DNA of 64,000 nucleotides from positions 1,426,001 to 1,490,000 of the forward strand of contig NZ_MRCI01000001.1 in assembly GCF_001922575.1 (NCBI RefSeq), in the 5' to 3' direction. Made by a program: the position numbers and the translations under genes. Numbering within the stretch: the stretch's first letter is position 1; the number at the start of each line of letters is the position of its first letter. A model generated the notes under the pieces. The model saw nothing but the letters and a program-made list of their open reading frames with translations. It was not told where the DNA came from and did not search any database. This DNA is from Neptunomonas phycophila (lineage in GTDB: Bacteria > Pseudomonadota > Gammaproteobacteria > Pseudomonadales > Balneatricaceae). Shown piece by piece: positions 36,291 to 45,386 of the stretch.

Positions 36291-36698
36291 ATGAGCCAAG
36301 ATTTAGCAGAGCAGTCTGAGCAGTTAGAAGCGTTATTAAAGTCCTTGTTAGATGAGTATGAAGGCCTACGATTTGTTGTGTTAGCAACATCAGATGGTTT
36401 CTTGGTTGCTCACGCGGGGGCGCAAGTTGATAAGCAAAAAATGGATCCAAACCGTATCGCCACTATGGCGGTTTCCTTTACAGGGTTGAGTTATAGCCTT
36501 GCATCTGAGTGCGAAATTGGTGAAGTGAAAGGTGCTTCTGTCGAAGGTAGTGAAGGGCTGCTGCTTTCTAGACTATTGTTTACTAAAGAAACGGACTTTG
36601 TCCTGTTGGCCGGCTTTAAACGGTCGGTAAATCACGGTATAGCGAATTGGACGTTGCAGAAAGCTTATGATGCAGTGTTGAATGGTCTGAATACATAG
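36291..36698 (+). CDS. Roadblock/LC7 domain protein (first)
   Basis: The 135-residue product carries one Roadblock/LC7 fold: an amphipathic first helix (QLEALLKSLLDEYEGLRF), the VVLATSDGFLVAHAG strand pair, and a C-terminal strand-helix. MglB-type Roadblock proteins bind GTPases as dimers. The start ATG is 2 bp after the GTPase stop, so translation is coupled. A GAP role is inferred from family and context. Confidence 0.82.
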   Translation: MSQDLAEQSEQLEALLKSLLDEYEGLRFVVLATSDGFLVAHAGAQVDKQKMDPNRIATMAVSFTGLSYSLASECEIGEVKGASVEGSEGLLLSRLLFTKETDFVLLAGFKRSVNHGIANWTLQKAYDAVLNGLNT

Positions 36699-36757
36699 AA
36701 AAATATTTGGATTATTAGTAAATCACCCACAAATAGAATGACGTGAAAGGGAAAAAA

Positions 36758-37114
36758 ATGAGCAAAATTAATGAAAGCCTACAAGAGCTATTAACTGTTG
36801 ATGGCGCTATGTGCGCTGCATTGGTTGATTATAATAGCGGGATGATGCTTGGTTCTGCAGGTCAAGGCGTAGACCTAGATGTAGCAGCTGGTGGTAATAC
36901 AGAAGTTGTACGCGCTAAAATCAAAACGATTAAGATGTTAGGCTTGACGTCTACTATTGAAGATATTTTGATTACGTTGTCTGATCAAATCCATCTGATT
37001 CGTCCACTGGCTTCTGATCGCGAGTTGTTCGTTTATTATGTGTTAAACCAATCAGGCAACCTTGCGCTGGCTCGTCGTAAGCTTAAGCAAGTTGAAGGTG
37101 AGCTTAAGGTTTAA
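36758..37114 (+). CDS. Roadblock/LC7-like protein (second)
   Basis: ATG 36758 with AAGGG upstream is preferred over an in-frame GTG at 36743 (118 residues). The sequence ESLQELLTVDGAMCAALVDYNSGMMLGSAG has the Roadblock strand pattern. It differs from the first paralogue, with basic and Leu-rich ends. A 59-bp gap to the first Roadblock gene makes cotranscription likely. It may bind the other Roadblock protein or act as an unregulated partner. Confidence 0.78.
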   Translation: MSKINESLQELLTVDGAMCAALVDYNSGMMLGSAGQGVDLDVAAGGNTEVVRAKIKTIKMLGLTSTIEDILITLSDQIHLIRPLASDRELFVYYVLNQSGNLALARRKLKQVEGELKV

Positions 37115-37267
37115 TCTGAGCGAATTTTGCTCACGAAATTGAATGGCTTATAAGGTGTTTAAGTAAGCTGTTGAATACAAATGCGCTGAGGTTTTTGCCT
37201 TGGCGCATTTATCTTTATATGAATCCACTCTACAATCGCGCCTCATTCTTATCAAAAGATTCAATCT

Positions 37268-37846
37268 ATGGCACGTGGTCGTCCATCTAAAAAGCAGCAT
37301 ATTATTGATACTGCTGGTCAATTGTTTTCTCATTTGGGTTATCAAGCGACGTCTATCGATGTTGTGACGCAAACTGCCGGTGTATCAAAACCAACAGTTT
37401 ACAATAACTTTCCTTCTAAGCTTTCATTGCTTCATGAATGGCTGATTTTACAATCAGATCATTTGTTATCCATGGTTGTTTTTGATTCCGCAAAAAAAAT
37501 TCAAACTGATTCTCTTCAAACCTGTTCATCATCTGCTAATAAACAGGCACTCAACGTCATTCTTAATGGTTATGAGCTTCTTATCCAGGAAACGTTTTAC
37601 TTATCAATATTACGTATTTGCATAGGGGAATCACAAAAGCTCAATAGTGATGTATTGGCGCTTTTCTTTGAGCTGGATAATTCGTTAAATAATCAGGCTG
37701 TAGAGGTGTGCTTATCCATAGTTGAAGAGCCTCTGGTTGCTAGAGCTATTGTTTCAATCGTTAAACAGCAAGCAGTTGACCGCGCACTGGGTGTGCCCAA
37801 TAGCCTATCAACTGAGGATGTGTTATCCCTCAGTCTTCGTTTTTAA
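37268..37846 (+). CDS. TetR/AcrR family transcriptional regulator
   Basis: The 192-residue product has a TetR-type DNA-binding domain at 4-55 (RGRPSKKQHIIDTAGQLFSH, then TSIDVVTQTAGVSKPTVYNNFPSK). The C-terminal ligand domain has no recognisable family. The effector is unknown. The stop overlaps the convergent bepA-like gene by 4 bp. It lies downstream of the GTPase module and 2.6 kb from the trpB palindrome; no link is shown. Confidence 0.88.
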   Translation: MARGRPSKKQHIIDTAGQLFSHLGYQATSIDVVTQTAGVSKPTVYNNFPSKLSLLHEWLILQSDHLLSMVVFDSAKKIQTDSLQTCSSSANKQALNVILNGYELLIQETFYLSILRICIGESQKLNSDVLALFFELDNSLNNQAVEVCLSIVEEPLVARAIVSIVKQQAVDRALGVPNSLSTEDVLSLSLRF

Positions 37847-39273
37847 ATATCCATTTTCATTGCATCGCGCACGGCTTTGGTTTCTTGCTCTAGCTGGTCG
37901 AGCCTAGCTATTTCGTATTGGCTTTGGTTCTTCTCTCGGCGCGCAAAAGTAATCTGTTGATTAGCTCTATCAGTTTGTCCGGTGAGTAAGAAGTACTCGA
38001 TGCGCGTCAGATGCACGTTCATTCGTTCATTGTTTTGACCGTATGCCTCTGCCAGCAAATACCAATTATCTACGTCTTTGGGGTAGTCGCGTTTAATATT
38101 ATTCATAACGCGTATGGCTTGAGCCGGCTGCCCTTGGGCCATTAGAGCTTTTGATAAGAGTTTTTCTACGGTATAGGTATACGGGTAGAGTTCATTAAGC
38201 GCTTGAAGCGACTCAACTGCTGTTTGCCAGTTTTGCTGAGCTAAGTAAATCTCGGCAACGGTGAGTTTGATGTAAAGCATTGATTGCCAGTCATTGGGCA
38301 ATTGCTTGAGGGCTTGGTGCGCTTCTTGATACCGGTTAGTTTCTATGCTGGAAAGGGCAAGGCCATACAAAGCCGTTGGCGTCGGGCTGGCATCTACTGC
38401 TTGCCGATAAAATGCATACGAATCTTGTGGCGATTTGGCAAAGTGTACGGTCATGCGTGTGCGTATGATTTCGTATTCTTTTGAGTTTTTAGAGGCCGGC
38501 TGATCAGGCAGTTGCGCTGAGCGATTTAAAGCATCTGCAATACGAGATTCAGATACAGGGTGTGTAAGCAAAAATTCAGGTAAACGGTTTTGATCAAAGC
38601 GCTGCGACCTTAGTAAGCGCGAGAACATCCTAGGCATGGCTTCTGGGTCAATACCCGCGTTGACTAGGGTTTGCATGCCTACTCGATCAGCTTCTTGTTC
38701 ATTTTGACGGCTAAAAGCCAGTGCGGCTGATTGTTGGGAGGCGATGGTAGTTGATATAGCGGCGGCACCGGCTTGACCATCTGCGCTAGCAACTAGGATG
38801 CTAGCTAGCAAAGCTGCGAGTGTAAACGGTCGGTTGCGGCGAGCCTCCTCTAGTTGAGAGGCAAAATGGCGTTGGCTTAAATGGGCCAGCTCATGAGCTA
38901 CAACAGAGGCGAGTTCGTCCTCGTTGTCGGCGCTAAGGATGAGTCCTCCATGTATTCCAATAATACCGCCTGGAACAGCAAAGGCATTCAGAGTCGGGTT
39001 GTCTAATACAATGAGATCAAGCCGCCTATCTTGCAATTGGCTATGGGAGGCTAGTTTCCACAGTAAATCATTCAGGTAGCTGTATGTAATCGGGTCATCC
39101 AGGAGCTTTGCGCTGCCACGTAATGATCTTGCCCAAGCCTGTCCTAACTCGTGTTCTTTGCTTAGAGATATGATCCCGGATGTGGTATCACCAAAAATAG
39201 GCAGATTGTTGTCAGCATGAGAAGTGACAGGTAAAAGTAAAAAGCTAAAAATAAAAAGTCGTAGAAAGGGCAT
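37843..39273 (-). CDS. bepA: BepA-like periplasmic M48 metalloprotease/chaperone
   Basis: BepA helps assemble or degrade outer-membrane proteins such as LptD. The 476-residue product has a signal peptide (about 1-20). The protease domain has HELAHLSQRH (zinc motif) and a third-ligand block RQNEQEADRVGMQ. It is followed by THPVSESRI and a C-terminal TPR-like helical region from about residue 270. The domain order is that of BepA/YfgC. It diverges from tusA. Confidence 0.9.
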   Translation of the reverse strand: MPFLRLFIFSFLLLPVTSHADNNLPIFGDTTSGIISLSKEHELGQAWARSLRGSAKLLDDPITYSYLNDLLWKLASHSQLQDRRLDLIVLDNPTLNAFAVPGGIIGIHGGLILSADNEDELASVVAHELAHLSQRHFASQLEEARRNRPFTLAALLASILVASADGQAGAAAISTTIASQQSAALAFSRQNEQEADRVGMQTLVNAGIDPEAMPRMFSRLLRSQRFDQNRLPEFLLTHPVSESRIADALNRSAQLPDQPASKNSKEYEIIRTRMTVHFAKSPQDSYAFYRQAVDASPTPTALYGLALSSIETNRYQEAHQALKQLPNDWQSMLYIKLTVAEIYLAQQNWQTAVESLQALNELYPYTYTVEKLLSKALMAQGQPAQAIRVMNNIKRDYPKDVDNWYLLAEAYGQNNERMNVHLTRIEYFLLTGQTDRANQQITFARREKNQSQYEIARLDQLEQETKAVRDAMKMDI

Positions 39274-39392
39274 TCAGTAATCCTGTTCTCTTTCATGCCA
39301 AAGGGAAGCGTGTCATTATCTTACCCCGTTGGATGGGCAGATGCCTGAATTCAATTGAATTTTTCCTGATTTGCTGCAGAGTATGTTGCTTC

Positions 39393-39644
39393 ATGCTAAA
39401 TATTAACATTGATACTGTCTTGGATGCCTCCGGGCTAAATTGTCCTCTGCCTTTATTAAAAACGAAACAAGCACTTCATAAAATGTCATCAGGGAGTGTG
39501 TTAAAAGTTATAGCAACCGATGCTGGCTCAGTGCGCGATATTACAGTATTTATTGAGCATTCTGACCATGATTTACTGGATACGTTCATTGGTGAGACTG
39601 AGTATATTTACATTATTCGTTGTGGGTTAGGGGTAAAAAAATGA
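39393..39644 (+). CDS. tusA: TusA-family sulfur carrier
   Basis: ATG 39393 gives an 83-residue protein; an upstream in-frame start gives 20 extra residues unlike the family. The conserved block is LDASGLNCPLPLLKTK, whose Cys carries persulfide for tRNA thiolation or other sulfur transfer. Its final ATGA overlaps the start of the following PerM gene. It may be TusA itself or a close SirA-like paralogue. Confidence 0.82.
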   Translation: MLNINIDTVLDASGLNCPLPLLKTKQALHKMSSGSVLKVIATDAGSVRDITVFIEHSDHDLLDTFIGETEYIYIIRCGLGVKK

Positions 39645-40726
39645 AGGCCATTTTCAACAAATGGATAGATCGTTATTTTTCAGATGAGGAGGCGTTGTTT
39701 CTCTTCATACTGATTGTGGCAACGCTAGTGTTAATGGCAACGTTGGGTAAGCCACTTGCTCCCGTTTTTGCAGGTATAGTCATAGCTTTTCTTATGCAAG
39801 GTGGCGTTGATTGGTTAAAGGCTAAGAAAGTCCCTCATTTAGGCGCAGTTCTCATTACTTTTTTGGGGTTTGTTAGCTTTGTATTGGCACTATTATTAAT
39901 AGTTGTCCCTTTGGCGTGGAAACAGCTTTCAACCTTGTTTACTGAGTTGCCGAGAATGGTCCAGCAGGTTCAGTCTCTTTTGCTTGTGTTGCCACAGCAA
40001 TACCCTGATTGGATTACTGAAACTCAAATTCGAAGCATTATGTCGTTGGCGACTCAGGAGCTAACCTCGGCTGGTCAATGGGTGCTGACATACTCGTTTA
40101 ATTCGTTAGCTAGTGTGATGACCTTGTTGGTATATCTCGTTTTGGTACCCATTTTAGTGTTTTTCTTTTTAAAGGATGGGCGCTCGTTAATTGGCTGGTG
40201 GACATCTTTCTTACCGAAAAAAAGAAATATGCTGACCAATATATGGCATGAAATGGATGACCAGATTGCCAATTACATCCGTGGCAAGGTCATTGAGATA
40301 TTGATTGTAGGTACGGTGACGTATGCAACGTTTGCTTTGCTCGATGTTAATTATGCGGCATTGTTGGGCATTATTGTTGGGTTGTCTGTTCTCATTCCAT
40401 ACATCGGGGCAGCAGTGGTGACATTGCCGGTTGCACTGATTGGTTTTTTTCAATGGGGGCTGAGCGATGACTTTATGTATTTGTTGATAGCATACGCCAT
40501 TATCCAAGCTTTAGATGGGAACGTGCTTGTCCCATTATTGTTTTCCGAAGCCGTCAACTTGCATCCAATATCTATCATTGTTGCGGTGCTTATCTTTGGA
40601 ACGCTGTGGGGTTTTTGGGGGGTGTTCTTTGCAATACCTTTGGCAACTTTTGTGAAAGCGATCATGAATGCTTGGCCTCGACATTTATCGGCTGATGAGG
40701 AAAGTCCCGTTATTAAAGCTCCATAA
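39641..40726 (+). CDS. perM: AI-2E/PerM family membrane protein (second)
   Basis: ATG 39641 overlaps the tusA stop (ATGA), so translation is coupled; GTG 39620 is an alternative. The 361-residue product has about eight membrane segments, a soluble central insertion, and the YAALLGIIVGLSVLIPYIGA and LHPISIIVAVLIFGTLWG family blocks. The tusA/perM/bcp neighbourhood is common in marine gammaproteobacteria. It is a divergent paralogue of the 22459 gene. Confidence 0.88.
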   Translation: MKAIFNKWIDRYFSDEEALFLFILIVATLVLMATLGKPLAPVFAGIVIAFLMQGGVDWLKAKKVPHLGAVLITFLGFVSFVLALLLIVVPLAWKQLSTLFTELPRMVQQVQSLLLVLPQQYPDWITETQIRSIMSLATQELTSAGQWVLTYSFNSLASVMTLLVYLVLVPILVFFFLKDGRSLIGWWTSFLPKKRNMLTNIWHEMDDQIANYIRGKVIEILIVGTVTYATFALLDVNYAALLGIIVGLSVLIPYIGAAVVTLPVALIGFFQWGLSDDFMYLLIAYAIIQALDGNVLVPLLFSEAVNLHPISIIVAVLIFGTLWGFWGVFFAIPLATFVKAIMNAWPRHLSADEESPVIKAP

Positions 40727-40743
40727 TTCAGAATTTGACGCAT

Positions 40744-40776
40744 AAAAAAGCCGATCCTCAAATGATCGGCTTTTTT
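40744..40776. terminator. Bidirectional terminator between perM and bcp
   Basis: AAAAAAGCCGATC and GATCGGCTTTTTT form a perfect 13-bp stem with a seven-base loop, T-rich on both strands. It lies between convergent genes. Confidence 0.92.
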
Positions 40777-40790
40777 GATAGGGGCAGGGG

Positions 40791-41258
40791 TTATTCACCT
40801 TTAACTGCGGCTAATACTTGGTCGACATGATCCTTTACGCGTACCTTACGCCATTCCTGTTGTAGAACACCATTCTCGTCAATTAAGAATGTACTCCGCT
40901 CGATCCCCATATACTCTTTACCGTAGTTTTTCTTGAGCTTAATCACATCAAAATGTTTACAAACCAGTTCTTCAGGATCGCTGATCAGTTCGAATGGAAA
41001 AGACTGTTTTGCTTTGAAGTTTTCGTGAACACGAAGGCTATCTTTACTCACTCCGAAAATGACGGTGTTGTTGGCTTCAAATTCGGCAAATAAATCTCGG
41101 AAGTTTTGGCCTTCTGTTGTGCAGCCTGGTGTGTTGTCCTTAGGGTAAAAATAAATAACGACTTTTTTACCTTTTAAGTCACTCAGTTTAACAGTGGTTT
41201 CGCTTGTTGCAGGAGCGGAAAAGTCGGCTACTGGCTGGCCTACAGCAATCGTTGTCAT
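40791..41258 (-). CDS. bcp: Thioredoxin-dependent peroxiredoxin Bcp/PrxQ
   Basis: The 155-residue protein reduces peroxides. The peroxidatic Cys is C46 in DNTPGCTTEG. The resolving Cys expected five residues later (as in E. coli Bcp) is absent, with Gln at 51. C100 in EELVCKHF is conserved with the family. It is either a 1-Cys type or uses C100. It is divergent from dapA; this neighbour pair is common. Confidence 0.93.
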   Translation of the reverse strand: MTTIAVGQPVADFSAPATSETTVKLSDLKGKKVVIYFYPKDNTPGCTTEGQNFRDLFAEFEANNTVIFGVSKDSLRVHENFKAKQSFPFELISDPEELVCKHFDVIKLKKNYGKEYMGIERSTFLIDENGVLQQEWRKVRVKDHVDQVLAAVKGE

Positions 41259-41405
41259 ATTTCTTTTACCTCAGTTTGTAAAAAAGCGTCATGGTGACTA
41301 CGCCTTACGCTTTTATTTCGTATAGAATATCGGGTCTTATACGATATCAGAACGGGTTTCGGATGTACTGTATTAATCATTCGAGCTTATGTAATGGAGA
41401 ATAAA

Positions 41406-42284
41406 ATGATTACCGGCAGCCTTGTAGCGCTTGTGACCCCAATGTTAGACAACGGTGAACTCGACTGGGAAGCGCTTGATAAGATCGTCGACTTTCACTT
41501 GGAGAACGGGACAGATTCAATTGTCGCCGTTGGTACTTCAGGTGAGTCTGCTACCTTAGATTGCGATGAGCACTGTGCGGTTATCAAACGCGTAGTTGAG
41601 CGTGTTAATGGCCGTATGCCTATTATTGCTGGTACAGGAGCTAACTCCACGCGTGAAGCTATCGAGTTAACTCGTGAGGCAAAAAAAGTTGGCGCATCAG
41701 CGTGTTTACTTGTTACACCTTATTACAACAAGCCTACTCAGGAAGGGCTTTATCAGCACTTTAAAGCGATTGCAGAAGCCGTTGATATTCCTCAAATTTT
41801 GTATAACGTACCGGGTCGTACTGCATGCGATATGCTTACGGAAACCGTATTGCGTTTAGCTGAAATTCCAAACATTGTTGGTATCAAAGAAGCGACGGGT
41901 GATGTTGAGCGAGCGCGTGATTTAATTGCCAAAGCACCAGAAGGGTTCGCTATTTATTCGGGCGATGATGCAACGGCAATCGAGCTCATCTTAGCGGGTG
42001 GCCACGGAAATATTTCTGTGACAGCGAACATTGCGCCAGCTCAGATGTCAGAACTTTGCAAATTAGGTTTGGCGGGGGAGGCTGACAAAGCACGCGCATT
42101 ACAGCAACAGCTGATGCCGGCCCATACGCACTTGTTTGTTGAAGCGAATCCCATACCCGTAAAATGGGCTATGCATGAAATGGGGTTGATTGGTCAGGGT
42201 ATACGTCTTCCTTTGACCGTTTTGTCAGAGGCGAACCGCCCTGTTGTTAAGCAGGCTTTAGTCGATATTGGTTTAGTTAAGTAA
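41406..42284 (+). CDS. dapA: 4-hydroxy-tetrahydrodipicolinate synthase
   Basis: DapA condenses pyruvate and aspartate semialdehyde in lysine/meso-DAP synthesis. ATG 41406 with GGAGA 5 bp upstream starts [13 protein letters not shown], as in orthologues; a further in-frame ATG lies at 41394. In the 292-residue product the Schiff-base lysine is in GIKEATGD and the catalytic Tyr in [19 protein letters not shown] is present. bamC follows 11 bp later. Confidence 0.97.
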   Translation: MITGSLVALVTPMLDNGELDWEALDKIVDFHLENGTDSIVAVGTSGESATLDCDEHCAVIKRVVERVNGRMPIIAGTGANSTREAIELTREAKKVGASACLLVTPYYNKPTQEGLYQHFKAIAEAVDIPQILYNVPGRTACDMLTETVLRLAEIPNIVGIKEATGDVERARDLIAKAPEGFAIYSGDDATAIELILAGGHGNISVTANIAPAQMSELCKLGLAGEADKARALQQQLMPAHTHLFVEANPIPVKWAMHEMGLIGQGIRLPLTVLSEANRPVVKQALVDIGLVK

Positions 42285-42295
42285 GGAGTATTGCT

Positions 42296-43660
42296 TTGAT
42301 TAAAATGCGGTTGCTTCCCGCTGCAGTCACGTCGGTAGTTGCTATCACGACGATCAGCGGTTGCAGTGTGATCGATAAGAACCCGATTTATGGTGAAAAC
42401 GGGATTATCCGAGATCGAAATCAGGAGTACGAAACAGCAACCGTTGCTAAGCGATTAGAAATTCCGCCAAGTTTACGGGCTAAGCAGACAAATGATCTAC
42501 TGGTAATTCCAAAAGTTGGTGAAACTTCGAGTGCTTTGCAAAGTGGCTTTGAAGTCCCACGGCCAGAGTTTTTCTATGCTGATACAGGCAGTGATGCCGT
42601 TAGCTTGAAGCGTCAAGGTGGTGAAAAAATCATCGTTGTTGATGAGCCAATTGATGTTACTTGGACAAAAGTGTTGGACTTCTTTGCCTACAACAATATC
42701 AAAGTGGCTAATGCTGATGCGCGTGATGGGGTGATTGAGACTGACTGGATCGAAACCAATGGCCCTGAATATCATGCGGTAGATCGTTGGATAAAGCATT
42801 TAACCTTGCAGAACATACCCGAAGGCACACAGGATAAAATACGTGTTACCTTGCGTCCTGAAAAAGACGCAGAACAGCGTACTGCAATTGTTATGCAGCA
42901 TGCTCAGTTCTCCAAGAACGAGCAAGTCGATAAGGTGGATTGGCAGCAAGATTCGGCCGATGTTGGCTATAAAACAGATATGATGTTTTCTTTATTACGC
43001 TACATGAGTAAAGCATCAGATCAGTCTGCTGAGCAAACCTTACTGTCTATGCAGAACCACCAAAATGCACGCCCTTTGCTTGGGCGAGACTCTAGTGGAA
43101 ACCCTGTGTTAAAGCTCGAAGATTCAGCGGATGAAGCATGGGAAAAGGTTAACAAGGCAGCAGACAGCGCAGGCATGGATATAGGTACGCGTGATCAAAA
43201 GCAAGGGTTGCTTTACATGACGTACGTAACCACGACACCGATCGAAAAGAAAAGCCAAGGCTTTTTTGAGTGGATGTTCTCCGATCGTGGTGATATCACG
43301 TTAAATACAGGGACACTAGGTGCTTTAGTGGGTGTAGATGACGAAGGTGATGATGATATTCGCTACACGTCGAAATCGGCTGAAGAACTAGTGCAAGAGT
43401 TTGGGGATCCAGAAGATCTATCGGCTCAAGATGGCTATAAAATTTGGCTGGCCGGGCGAGTAGTGTACGTCTTTAACTCAGGCTCTTCTAAAGGGCGAAT
43501 TAGCAAAGATGGTGATGTATACCAGCAAATTGGTCGATATCAGATTAAGTTGAATCGTACCCGCTCGGGTATTCTGGTATCCGTTTTAGATGATCAAGGT
43601 GAGGATGCCGATGCTCAAGTAGCTGAAGAAATTCTCTGGGATCTGAAAGACTCAATGTAA
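42296..43660 (+). CDS. bamC: Outer-membrane assembly lipoprotein BamC
   Basis: TTG 42296 has AAGGAG 7 bp upstream; ATG 42305 is too far from it. The 454-residue product has a lipoprotein signal ending TISGC, with C23 acylated. The N-terminal unstructured part and two helix-grip domains of BamC follow (FEVPRPEFF near 75, and DEAWEKVNKAADSAG opening the C-terminal one). It is larger than E. coli BamC (344). The order dapA-bamC is ancestral. Confidence 0.93.
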   Translation: MIKMRLLPAAVTSVVAITTISGCSVIDKNPIYGENGIIRDRNQEYETATVAKRLEIPPSLRAKQTNDLLVIPKVGETSSALQSGFEVPRPEFFYADTGSDAVSLKRQGGEKIIVVDEPIDVTWTKVLDFFAYNNIKVANADARDGVIETDWIETNGPEYHAVDRWIKHLTLQNIPEGTQDKIRVTLRPEKDAEQRTAIVMQHAQFSKNEQVDKVDWQQDSADVGYKTDMMFSLLRYMSKASDQSAEQTLLSMQNHQNARPLLGRDSSGNPVLKLEDSADEAWEKVNKAADSAGMDIGTRDQKQGLLYMTYVTTTPIEKKSQGFFEWMFSDRGDITLNTGTLGALVGVDDEGDDDIRYTSKSAEELVQEFGDPEDLSAQDGYKIWLAGRVVYVFNSGSSKGRISKDGDVYQQIGRYQIKLNRTRSGILVSVLDDQGEDADAQVAEEILWDLKDSM

Positions 43661-43682
43661 TGCAATGCGTTACATAAGCGAT

Positions 43683-43712
43683 AAAAAAGGGGGCTTTCCA
43701 GCCCCTTTTTTT
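43683..43712. terminator. Terminator after bamC
   Basis: AAAAAAGGGGGCT and AGCCCCTTTTTTT pair around a four-base TTCC loop with a strong T-run. Confidence 0.92.
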
Positions 43713-43770
43713 ATCGAAAAATTACCAGTCCTCACCAGTTATTAAGCATAAAGATGCAGGAGCAGTAGTA

Positions 43771-44718
43771 ATGAAGGCCGTTTTTTTAGATGCTGAAACT
43801 TTACGTGATTTGGATCTATCGGGTTTAGAAAAAGCATTCTCATCGTTAACTATCTTTGATAAAACAACCCAGAAAGATATCGCGCCTCGTATACAAAACG
43901 CGGATGTTGTGATTGTAAACAAAGTAAAATTGGATGCGACTTTATTAAAGGCAAGTCAAATAAAGTTAATATGCATAGTGGCTACAGGAACAAATAATGT
44001 TGACCTAGAAGCCGCTAAGCAATGTGGGATAGCGGTGTTTAATTGCCAAGCTTACGGCGTACCGTCGGTTGTTCAGCATGCATTTTCCTTGATACTTGCG
44101 CTCCACACTAACTTAATCCAATACCAGCAGTCTGTCGAAGCGGGCGATTGGCAAAAGTCGGATCAGTTTTGCTTGCTTAACTATCCCATCAGTGAGCTAG
44201 CCGGTAAATCATTAGGTGTTGTCGGTTATGGTAGCTTGGGTCAAGGCGTTGCGCAGATTGCAAAAGCATTTGGTATGCAAGTGCTGATTGCACGTCGCGA
44301 TGAGTCTGACTGTCGAGAAAATCGTTTGCCTCTGGCGCAACTGCTCCCGCAGGTTGACGTGTTAACGCTGCATTGTCCTCTAACACCCGCTACACAGAAT
44401 CTAATTGACGAACAAGCGCTAAATTTAATGAAACCAAGTGCTTTTTTGGTCAATGTGGCACGTGGAGGGATTGTGGATGAGCAGGCATTGGCTAACGCGT
44501 TAAAGTCGGGTGTTATCGCAGGGGCGGCTACCGATGTGCTAATAGAAGAGCCCCCTAAAAACGGTAACCCTTTACTTGATTCAAGTGTGCCTAATCTAAT
44601 TGTAACGCCTCATTCTGCATGGGGAAGCAAAGAGGCACGTCAGCGTATAGTTGAGCAAACCATAGAAAACGTTAACGTGTTCTTGAGTGGTGAGCAGGGC
44701 GAACGTCGAGTTGTTTAA
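43771..44718 (+). CDS. D-2-hydroxyacid dehydrogenase (glycerate/hydroxypyruvate type)
   Basis: An NAD(P)-dependent enzyme of 315 residues. The Rossmann loop is GVVGYGSLGQGVA. The substrate Arg is in VNVARGGIVDE, a Glu is in TDVLIEEPP and the catalytic His is in VTPHSAWGS. It looks most like glycerate or hydroxypyruvate reductase, but the exact substrate is not shown. It occupies the place after bamC where purC is often found. AGGAG precedes the ATG. Confidence 0.85.
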   Translation: MKAVFLDAETLRDLDLSGLEKAFSSLTIFDKTTQKDIAPRIQNADVVIVNKVKLDATLLKASQIKLICIVATGTNNVDLEAAKQCGIAVFNCQAYGVPSVVQHAFSLILALHTNLIQYQQSVEAGDWQKSDQFCLLNYPISELAGKSLGVVGYGSLGQGVAQIAKAFGMQVLIARRDESDCRENRLPLAQLLPQVDVLTLHCPLTPATQNLIDEQALNLMKPSAFLVNVARGGIVDEQALANALKSGVIAGAATDVLIEEPPKNGNPLLDSSVPNLIVTPHSAWGSKEARQRIVEQTIENVNVFLSGEQGERRVV

Positions 44719-44747
44719 ACCTTGTTCCTAAATCAGCATGTGTGGTT

Positions 44748-45386
44748 TTAGAAGCTTGGGGCTGATGTAAAATGCATTGGCACTTGCGTTTGAGGGTGCA
44801 CAAAGCTGAGCATCTTTGCATGCAGCAATAAACGATCGGCCGCTTTTTGTATGTCTTCTTCTGCGTAAAAGTGGTCGCCTAAAATCGGGTGGCCTAACCA
44901 CTGCATATGTACCCTGAGTTGGTGTGATCTCCCGGTTATGGGGGTTAACTCAACTCGGGCCTTATTGGCCATACGCTCTAGTATTTTCCAATGAGTAGTT
45001 GAGGCTTTACCGTGTTCGTAGTCCACTATTTGTAAAGGTCTTCTTTCCCAGTCACAACGTAAAGGCTCTGTAATTATACCGTTATCTTCAGTAGGGCATT
45101 GATGAATTATAGCCTCGTAGGCTTTTTCAGTTTTTCTATTTTGAAACAATAGACTCAACGCTTTGTGAGTTTCTGGCGTTAGGGCAATTACCATCAATCC
45201 TGAAGTGGCGTAGTCAAGGCGGTGAACAATTTTAGCGCTGGTAAAGCCTTGATTGATCACTCGGCTAATGACGCAATCTTGTTTGTCAGGCCCGCGTCCA
45301 GGAACTGAAAGCACGTCAGCTGGTTTATCTACAATAATCAGGTGCTCATCTTGGTAAAGTACTGGAATCTGTACTTCTTCTATCAT
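44748..45386 (-). CDS. rluA: Pseudouridine synthase RluA
   Basis: A 212-residue enzyme that makes pseudouridine in 23S rRNA (U746) and tRNA (U32), judging from close similarity to E. coli RluA. Blocks are KPADVLSVPGRG, VHRLDYATSG with the catalytic Asp, LRCDWERRP, ITGRSHQLRVHM and GHPILGDHFYA. It shares an ATGA-type 4-bp overlap with rlmD upstream and so is coupled to it. Confidence 0.92.
   Translation of the reverse strand: MIEEVQIPVLYQDEHLIIVDKPADVLSVPGRGPDKQDCVISRVINQGFTSAKIVHRLDYATSGLMVIALTPETHKALSLLFQNRKTEKAYEAIIHQCPTEDNGIITEPLRCDWERRPLQIVDYEHGKASTTHWKILERMANKARVELTPITGRSHQLRVHMQWLGHPILGDHFYAEEDIQKAADRLLLHAKMLSFVHPQTQVPMHFTSAPSF

Noticed and set aside
39620-39640. GTG 39620 as the PerM start
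   Set aside because: It lies inside tusA; ATG 39641 with an ATGA overlap is the more usual coupling.
41259-41405. Lysine riboswitch upstream of dapA
   Set aside because: The spacer is only 147 bp and shared with the divergent bcp promoter. No conserved riboswitch helices were recognised.
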